Below are positions 57,911-64,000 of a stretch of DNA of 64,000 bases, in pieces. Below the pieces are notes generated by a model, which worked only from the letters and a program-made list of their open reading frames with translations, searched no databases and was not told the DNA's origin. How positions within the stretch are numbered: the stretch's first letter is position 1; each line of letters starts with the position of its first letter. The DNA is from Coptis chinensis. Lineage: Eukaryota; Streptophyta; Magnoliopsida; Ranunculales; Ranunculaceae. Position numbers and translations under genes: made by a program. The DNA lies in NCBI GenBank assembly GCA_015680905.1, contig CM027377.1, positions 15,772,501-15,836,500 on the forward strand, read 5' to 3'.

Positions 57911-59197
57911 GATGTTTATGATCTTTCACCTACTTGCCGAGTTGGTGTTTTGCTAAAAGCCAACATATCTTGGAAAAATTGGAAACACAGACTTCGCAAG
58001 GTTTATGATCGATATTCAACCAATTCTGAGCGTATGGAAAACATACCAAAGCGTACAAAAAAAGAAGATTGGGAAAGCTTTATAGAAATTTGCTCGACTG
58101 ATGAAGAGAAAATTAAGCGAGAAAAGGGCAAATTATCTAGGGAGCACATGAAGTTGTCACACACATCTGGTAGACTTGGATGTGCTAGAATCGAAGAAGA
58201 ACTGGTATTTTCTATTGTTACTAACAACTTCTGGATTTACCAGAATATTGTTATATGCTTAAGAGTTTTTTTTCTTTTTAGATTGGGAAAACCCAGATGG
58301 TACGGTCACAAGAACGCATGTGTTTGTGGCCACACATACAAGTAAGGACGGATCATGTCCTTTTCTTGAATTGAGACCAAGTCTGGTAATTGGAATTCTT
58401 ATTCTTTTATTGTTCTTTAACTTTAGCTCTTAATTTCATGGTGGAAAAATTTGTGTATATGACTATAAATTTTGTTTCTAGGATGAAATCAAACGGCTTG
58501 TGAGCCTTGAACCCTACTTGGGAGAGAAAGATTTGGATAATGATCCTGTGGCAAGGGTATATATATTTAGATAATGGTCATGTTAGAGCAAGCATCTATC
58601 TAGTATACTCTGAAACTTTTCAGTTGATGTATGTGTTAAATGTCGTCTTTTGTTGAATGTAATCATTTTGTCTTATGGTTAGGTCATTGGTCGTGATGGC
58701 AAGGGTCGCGTTCGAGGACTAAGAACTGGTGTTACAAAGACTGTTGTACATGCCTCCGCTCCTTACATCAAAATTGTTGAAGAAGAAAAGAGAAAACGTG
58801 AAAGTACAGATGAAAATGTCAAACTAGTGATGCAACGTCTTGATGAAGAGACGAGGGAACGTAAAATTCTTGCTGAAAAGTTACAGGATTATGCACCCGA
58901 GTTCGAAAATACTTCTCCACAGGTAATGAAAGCTGACTTAGTGCAACATTTCTTTATACATGTAGTAATATATATCGTGCTAGTTTATTGCGAATGGTTG
59001 CTACCCATCCACCCAACATACCTTGAATTTTGCTGCTACCTCTTGACAAGTATCCATGGACTGTTGCGTTTCTGGTCCTCACTCCATTTCCATCAGCTTA
59101 ATCCTCGTATTCTCTACACTGTTTTCACCAATTTCAGAATATAAGTTATCTTATTCTGAAATATTCTTTTATTCCGCATTTCCCAGCTCCAGAAGTT

Positions 59198-59870
59198 CTA
59201 TGCTGGTGTGCGGGTGGGTAAATTCTTGCCCATCTCTCTCTCTGACGTTCTGTCATTTTCTTCTATAATTGGGCATGTGTTACTTCCATCCTTCTTTTGC
59301 TCATTGGAACGAGAGCACCCTTCCGCTTGAATAACTAGAGCCTTGCAGCTGTGTTTCTTGTTTGGTGTTTCCCATCCATCACTCTCCTTAATATTGTTAA
59401 CTTCCACCAGTTCTTGAGTGTCTACCATTACTTCTTTAAGTTTCATCCTCTCCTGTGATTTTGCCTTGCCTTCTTCTTCCTTCTCAACTTGTGTCTTTTG
59501 TAACCACACTTTGTTTGACTCAACTCGACCGAATTGCTTTTTCTTATGACAACTTTGGTCAATATGACCAAATACTTCACATTCTAAGCAGCGCGGTGGT
59601 TTCCAGTTAGTTATATTCAAAAGCTACTTTATAAGTCCTTCTTTGATCTAGTATAACTGGTATAGCTTCAGGGTATGTGCACTTGGCATCAATTTCTACA
59701 CACACTCGTGCGTAGGCTATTCTAGACATGTTCTCAGTTAGTCTATCAGTAAAAATAGGCACTCCTACTGCATTGCCAACTTGGCTAAAACCCTCTTTAC
59801 TCCACATCTCCATTGGCAACCCTTTCACGACCACCCATATAGGAATGGTCCGAAGTTCTCGTGCTCTGTG
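59198..59870 (-). pseudogene. LINE ORF1 fragment (DUF4283 end and CCHC zinc knuckle)
   Basis: The minus strand reads RTIPIWVVVKGLPMEMWSKE, GNAVGVPIFTDRLTENMSRI, AYARVCVEIDAK, then, after a frameshift near 59607, NWKPPRCLECEVFGHIDQSC. The last part is a CCHC knuckle (C-x2-C-x4-H-x4-C). This series (PxWVxLxGLPxExW ... AxGxPxxxDxxT ... FARVCVEVD ... PPRCxxCxxFGHxxxxC) is the RNA-binding ORF1 protein of plant L1-type LINEs. A Lys and Glu-rich tail (EKEEEGKAKSQERMKLKE) runs to TGA-side sequence at 59198. The element's ORF2 is absent here. It lies directly beyond the last TNP1 exon, so it may be another insertion in the CACTA element. Confidence 0.7.
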
Positions 59871-59947
59871 TGTCCAGCAGCTTCTACTTCAGCACTGCCT
59901 TTATCTTCCTTGAGTACCTGTGGTGTGGCCACTTGAGTTTGCACTCC

Positions 59948-60452
59948 CTAGTTAGTCAGGTTCGAAACCTTATTGAGTTCTTGCGTTACTCCTGGAAGGT
60001 TTACTTCATTCCCGATAGTTATCAGAATCATTCCCTTGGTGGCAGCAGCGCAACCTTGCTTGACCGTTATAACTTCCTCGACTTCTGATGAACCTGATGA
60101 TTTCTTCTCACCCAATGAACCTGATGTTGCTAGTTTCAGGTTCTGCTCGTCCCCGATTACGATCGTCTGAGTCATTTCTTTTGCAGCAGTAGAACAACCT
60201 TGTTGAACAGTTAAAACTTCTTCCACTTTTGAATCTACTGCCTTCAGAGCTTCTTCCAATTCTGAAGAATCTACTACCTTCTGCTCCCCCCTCTTCATAA
60301 TTTAAGACAAGATCCAAGGCCTCCTCCTTGATCAAGTACTCAATCAAGTTGCATTGTTGAATCAAGTATTGAAAAAATAACAAAACAACACAGTGACAGA
60401 GAATTTCCCTCTCAGACTTTACTAGTCTCTTTAATTTTTGCTTGTTTTCCAA
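59948..60452 (-). pseudogene. Unplaced minus-strand frames upstream of the LINE ORF1 fragment
   Basis: A 116-codon frame (60298-59948) contains an internally repeated motif: EEVLTVQQGCSTAAKEM and EEVITVKQGCAAATKGM, each followed by an IxIGxExN-like stretch. A second frame begins MENKQKLKRLVKSEREI at 60452. They may be the variable N-terminal part of the LINE ORF1 or unrelated sequence. The canonical first half of the DUF4283 domain is not visible between this and 59870. Confidence 0.35.
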
Positions 60453-61994
60453 CTAGGAGTACTACTTTAAACTAATTTTGCATTACTAGTTTCTTTAAAT
60501 TTTTTTTGGTAAACTACTAGAGTACTACTTTCTTACTGTGATGCATCATGCATGAACAATTGTACTTGCTTACAGGCTCACTTTGTTGGATACTTAGCTA
60601 CCTAAACCAGTGCAACCTCTCTGTATATTCATAACCTTTACTATGGGATTTTTTTTTATCTCAACTATTTTAGTTACGATGAGCAGAGGCTGCAAAGCCT
60701 ACTTCTCCCATTGTCTGTTCTGTAGCATTTTGTAGTTTAAATGTTTCCTATCACAGTAGGCTTTAAGGCTAGTTTAATATGTTTCTAATTATAGGTGGTG
60801 TTTGTGGAAAATGATCTAACACGCAAAGACTAGTGAAAAGAGATTAAAATGTACCAAAAGTGACTATAAGAGAGCTTAAAGGCTCAAGCAAACTATAAAT
60901 TTCTGATTATCAACCGAAACTTAGCGGGAGCTCTCATTACTGCTCAATTATATTACCTTAGTGCAATTCGTTCTAGATTGACTCGAGATCAATATATCGT
61001 AGAAGCTATGATATTGAAGCCCACTTCATTAAAGTAGTCAAACAATTTTCTGAAAATCCTACTATTTCTTTCAGTTCACATGTCCCTTGAAATAGCACTT
61101 AGAGAGATCTTCTTTAGATTCTCATGGTAGTGGATTCAGTAGTAATATACTCGTTTTTTGAAAATGGAGTTGGACAGCATTGAATTTGAGATCTATCCAT
61201 TTTTTTCGATGTTGCCTTATTCTATAGATATTTGCATAGATACTGCTCCTCCACTTGTGCACATAGGCTAACCCTTTGTGCGTATCCAGCACCTGCGTCT
61301 TACCTGTGTAACTGTTAGGTTTCAATAGAACGACAGAACACAGTAGCCCAATACACAGGAGAAATTCTTTTTTCGGTTACGATTTTTTTTTTTTTTAAAT
61401 AAAGTTTAAGATTACACTCTGACGTTGACTTGAGCAAGAGACTTTTTTAAAGAAGTATCTAGGTAGTTGTGAAAGGTATAAAAAATATGAGCAAGAGGCT
61501 TTCTTAAGTTCACGGAAGAAATTGAGGCACCATTAAGAGAAGAAAAGTAGGCTAAAAAAGGCCATCATAAATGTGCACCATCTGAGAGTTGCCTCTTTCT
61601 AGAGTAAAATGGTTGAAATTATTCATGTGGCAGATCTGAAATACTCCGTGGCTGAATCGCTTCACGAGTAATGGTGAGCGTGATTGAGCCCCCTATCCTG
61701 ATGAAATTAAGTTAGCATGCGTAAACACCACTTAAAATACATGGAAACTCCGTGAAAGGTCAAGTCTTGGAAGTTGGTTTCAAACAGAGAGTTGATACCA
61801 AGTGAGTTCCTGATATTATTTATGAAGTTCAACCAACTCTGTTTTCATTGTTCCTAATGCTAGAAAGATATTTACTATGCTGACGACAATAGGCATGTAA
61901 ACTGCTAAAAATTGCTAATGTTTCTACTTTCTAATAATAGTTTAAGTATTAGTTAGCTAAACTTCCATCCTATATTTAACCATTGCAATGTTAG
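60453..61994. other. Unassigned sequence
   Basis: AT-rich with T-runs (for example 61384-61397). No protein family, RNA gene or transposon terminus recognised. Confidence 0.4.
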
Positions 61995-62210
61995 TTGGAA
62001 TCATAGTACAAAATATCGCGATATTTATCGAGATTTCAGCCATTGATACAATAATATCTACGATATGTAATAGATATTTTCTAAGTGTAAAATTGTAAAT
62101 ATCCTCAATATATCGCGATATATCACAATATTATAGGGATCAGTCGACATTTTCTAAATATCGTGATATCTTATCATCTTTTATCAGCAAAAACAATTTC
62201 TAAATATAAC
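61995..62210. repeat. CGATAT-rich repetitive segment
   Basis: Several ATATCGCGATAT and TATCGTGATATC palindromes within about 200 bp, similar in composition to the hAT MITE at 13982-14363 (which also has CAAAATATC near its end). Clear termini and target duplication were not found. Confidence 0.4.
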
Positions 62211-63394
62211 TGACGATGATGGGTTCCTTAAATCCGCTCTAGACAAGCTAGAAACCTTAATTGATTCCTCTGACCCTTCTTCCCTTCTCGGCTTCTCTCG
62301 TTCCTGATACCGAATTCGTTCTCCAACCTTTAATTCTCGCAATTGATTGATACCGCTTCTCTCAAGATCATCGAACCCACACTCGATTGTTTCTTCAAAT
62401 AATTCTCTCTTGGTTTGATCCGCAGTGAAATTAAAATTAATGGTTATTCGGTTAAGTTTAGATTCATTGTCTGATGAACTTGTTGATGAAATGATGAAGG
62501 CTCCTTTGAGATCTTATGACCTTCTCATTCAAGAACCTGCTATTTACAGATAATCAAAGTTTGGGGGTTGCTTAATTTTGGAATAGGTTTAGAAACAACA
62601 GGGGAGGGGGGTGTTTTTTTTCTTGATATATTGTTAATAGATTGAATGAAGCAATTATGCATTTTGGGGAGGCACCAAGGATATCATCAATGAGCAGCTT
62701 GGTGATGGAATCATTGGAATGTAAGTTTTTTTTTACATTTTTTTTTTATCAAGGATTGTTTTCATACGACGAAGTGGAATCAAATGTCATTTACAAGGAC
62801 TACGAAACCTTGAGCCGGCTTTGCTTAAGGTTCGTTTGCCCTATGTTTTAATTAGAACTGAATGTTTGAATCAGATTATTAAATAACCAGAAAATTAGTC
62901 TAGAAGAGTTAGTTATAAATATTTAATAGTCTCAAGACTCCTCTTAAATTTGTTTAGAATTTAATACCTCAATTTGACCAGAATATAGAACTAACCACCT
63001 GTTATCCAACTTCACCAGGAATAGACGAAAATATCTTCACCTGGAAACAAACATAACCGACTATCTACCCAGTACCATAGTGGGATACAAAACAAAAAAT
63101 TGAATTTCACACAAAAATTTCACTTATAACTACCTGCCTTCACATTTAAAAATGCATATAATGAAAATAGGGCATTTAGGGTGCATCGTAAATGCATATG
63201 ATTTTTGGGTGCATCAAATGATTGAGAATGAGAGCCTTGACAAGATTTCTTTGTTTTGCAATACACCCAAAGATTTGTGCCTATATGAGTTGCCCAGATG
63301 CTATATCTGTTACCGAAAGTACACCCTCACAAGACACTAGCTTTTCAAATGAAAAAACTAAAAATATTACGCCTCCAATATTTTGTGGATGCAT
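62211..63394. other. Unassigned; exon-like patches
   Basis: Frames such as DGFLKSALDKLETLIDSSD (62215-62272), MVIRLSLDSLSDELVDEM (from 62440) and a 69-codon frame at 62642-62851 have a protein-like look but match nothing I recognise, and stops follow quickly. A 62-codon frame at 63152-63340 is also unplaced. Confidence 0.25.
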
Positions 63395-63429
63395 TTGACA
63401 CTAGTCGTTAAGTCTAAACTCCAAACCAC

Positions 63430-63660
63430 TAGACACTAAACCCAAAATCTTTATAAACTAGACCTTAAGCCTAAACCCTAAATCTTAAGACACTAAACCC
63501 TAACCCCTATAAACTAGACCCTAAGTCTAAACCCTAAATCTTAAGACACTAAACCCTAACCCATATAAACTAGACCCTAAGCCTAAAGCCTAAAGCCTAA
63601 ACCTTAAGACACTAAACCCTAATCCCTATATCTTAAATTTATAAACATTAAACCCTAAAC
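63430..63660 (+). repeat. Telomere-like tandem repeat (56-bp unit)
   Basis: About three and a half copies of a 56-bp unit containing CTAAACCCTAAA and GACACTAAACCCTAACCC. CCCTAAA is the plant telomere heptamer; here it is scattered inside a longer unit with AACTAGACCCTAAG between. It is an interstitial degenerate tract, not a telomere. Confidence 0.75.
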
Positions 63661-63719
63661 CAACCCGTCTCATTTAATAGTAGTTAATCAAACCAACAAA
63701 ATAAATAATCAAATGCATT

Positions 63720-63900
63720 TTGTATCTGCATTTTAAAATGCGTGGTGTGTATGCATTTTAAAATGTATAAGTTTATAACGTGGTGCATCTGCATTTTAAA
63801 ATATATAAGTTTATAACGTGGTGCATCTGTATTTTAAAATATATAAGTTTATAACATGATGCATCTGCATTTTAAAATATATAAGTTTATAACGTCCACA
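63720..63900 (+). repeat. 38-bp tandem repeat
   Basis: About four copies of a 38-bp unit with TATAAGTTTATAACGTGG and GCATCTGCATTTTAAAAT. A related pair of half units (GCATTTTAAAATGCGTGG) precedes them. Non-coding. Confidence 0.8.
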
Positions 63901-64000
63901 TTCGGATGAAAACACGTAGTGTCAAATTTAACTTTTGGAGCAATACACGGTACTTTTTACTAAATTCTATTCAAACCCAAAATCTACTCTTTTTGTTCTA

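Larger units (their letters stand above)
56249..58922 (+). pseudogene. CACTA second gene, TNP1/Transposase_24 type
   Basis: Exon a from ATG 56249 (MSQTGSDQPSDYQLDSEPSD) to 56354; exon b from 56443 (PKKQVRF, then in a shifted frame NYNGLPVGPGSTQFVTFIGK). A long intron follows. Exon c 57911-58204 (LKANISWKNWKHRLRKVYDR, DWESFIEICSTDEEKIKRE, HTSGRLGCARIEEEL); exon d from 58282 to 58385 (THVFVATHTSKDGSCPFLEL); exon e 58482-58556; exon f 58683-58922 (IGRDGKGRVRGLRTGVTKT and a coiled coil). The WRxxKxxL, HTxGxxxFA, ATHTxKDG and GRVRGxGxGVTPT-like series is that of plant En/Spm second-gene proteins, which bind subterminal repeats and assist transposition. Exon b is frameshifted and c-d joins out of phase, so it is probably not functional; later exons may be lost. 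Confidence 0.78.
48042..59100 (+). mobile_element. CACTA (En/Spm) transposon; left end present, right end not found
   Basis: The left terminus is CACTAGGTGAAAACATG at 48042, followed by subterminal motifs in both orientations (TTGACGGG, TTGATGG, CCATCAA, 48090-48180), as expected for transposase binding sites. Both CACTA genes follow in the usual order: TNP2 (about 52100-55960) and a TNP1-type gene (56249-58922). A LINE is inserted at 48422-50682 and gene fragments occupy a TNP1 intron. The complementary ...TAGTG right terminus was not seen before 64000; the given end is approximate. Confidence 0.82.

Noticed and set aside
60820..60840. GACTAGTG near 60830 as the CACTA right terminus
   Set aside because: Only TAGTG matches; the preceding bases do not mirror CACTAGGTGAAAACATG and no subterminal TTGATGG-type motifs are near.
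63430..63660. A true telomere or chromosome end
   Set aside because: CCCTAAA is not in uninterrupted tandem, the unit is 56 bp, and unrelated sequence follows.

Overview
This is plant nuclear DNA, almost certainly from a eudicot: AT-rich, with plant GT-AG introns, a COBRA-family gene at the left edge and plant-specific transposon families throughout. Apart from the first two exons of that COBRA-like gene (minus strand, bases 1-224), I see no intact host gene. The window is a transposon cluster with nesting three levels deep.

Left part (about 500-26869): a head-to-tail run of non-coding Helitrons of one family. A degenerate copy (505-3081) and a short 5' fragment (3082-3218) are followed by three copies joined end to end (3219-8009, 8010-12993, 12994-26869); each ends in a small GC hairpin plus CTAG and the next starts at once. 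Two carry a 55-bp minisatellite organised into blocks separated by a repeated spacer. Later insertions with clean target duplications sit inside: a long-TIR Mutator-like element (3565-5319), a small MULE-like MITE (12171-12388), a hAT MITE (13982-14363) and a 10.3-kb Ty3/gypsy element of the Tat lineage (16508-26798). The Tat element has 325-bp LTRs that differ at only five places, gag-protease-RT-RNase H-integrase remnants on the plus strand, and a spliced antisense gene before the 3' LTR. Its 5' LTR is split by a 954-bp hAT element.

Middle part (26870-48041): remnants of a PIF/Harbinger-type ORF1, an inverted-repeat MITE, a minus-strand Helitron of a second family (3' end at 28520, 5' ends near 39046 and 40710) that carries a decayed copy of a plant RRM RNA-binding protein gene with introns and a small intact ORF resembling a dsRNA-binding domain, then a third Helitron family in tandem (42438-43579, 43580-44203, 44204 onward). 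The last unit contains a duplicated fragment of the Helitron replicase-helicase. A 249-bp nearly perfect palindromic MITE (45365-45613) follows.

Right part (48042 to about 59000): a CACTA (En/Spm) transposon with its left terminus at 48042, a 5'-truncated LINE inserted near that end (48422-50682), the TNP2 transposase gene (about 52100-55960) and the TNP1-type second gene (56249-58922). One TNP1 intron holds antisense pieces of an LRR protein gene and an RNase H-like gene. A minus-strand LINE ORF1 fragment follows (59198-60452). The CACTA right end was not found. The last kilobase has degenerate telomere-like CCCTAAA tandem repeats and a 38-bp tandem repeat.

Almost all element proteins are broken by frameshifts or stops, so little here is likely to be active on its own. 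Coordinates and alignments were made by eye; family names rest on recognised motifs, not on database searches.
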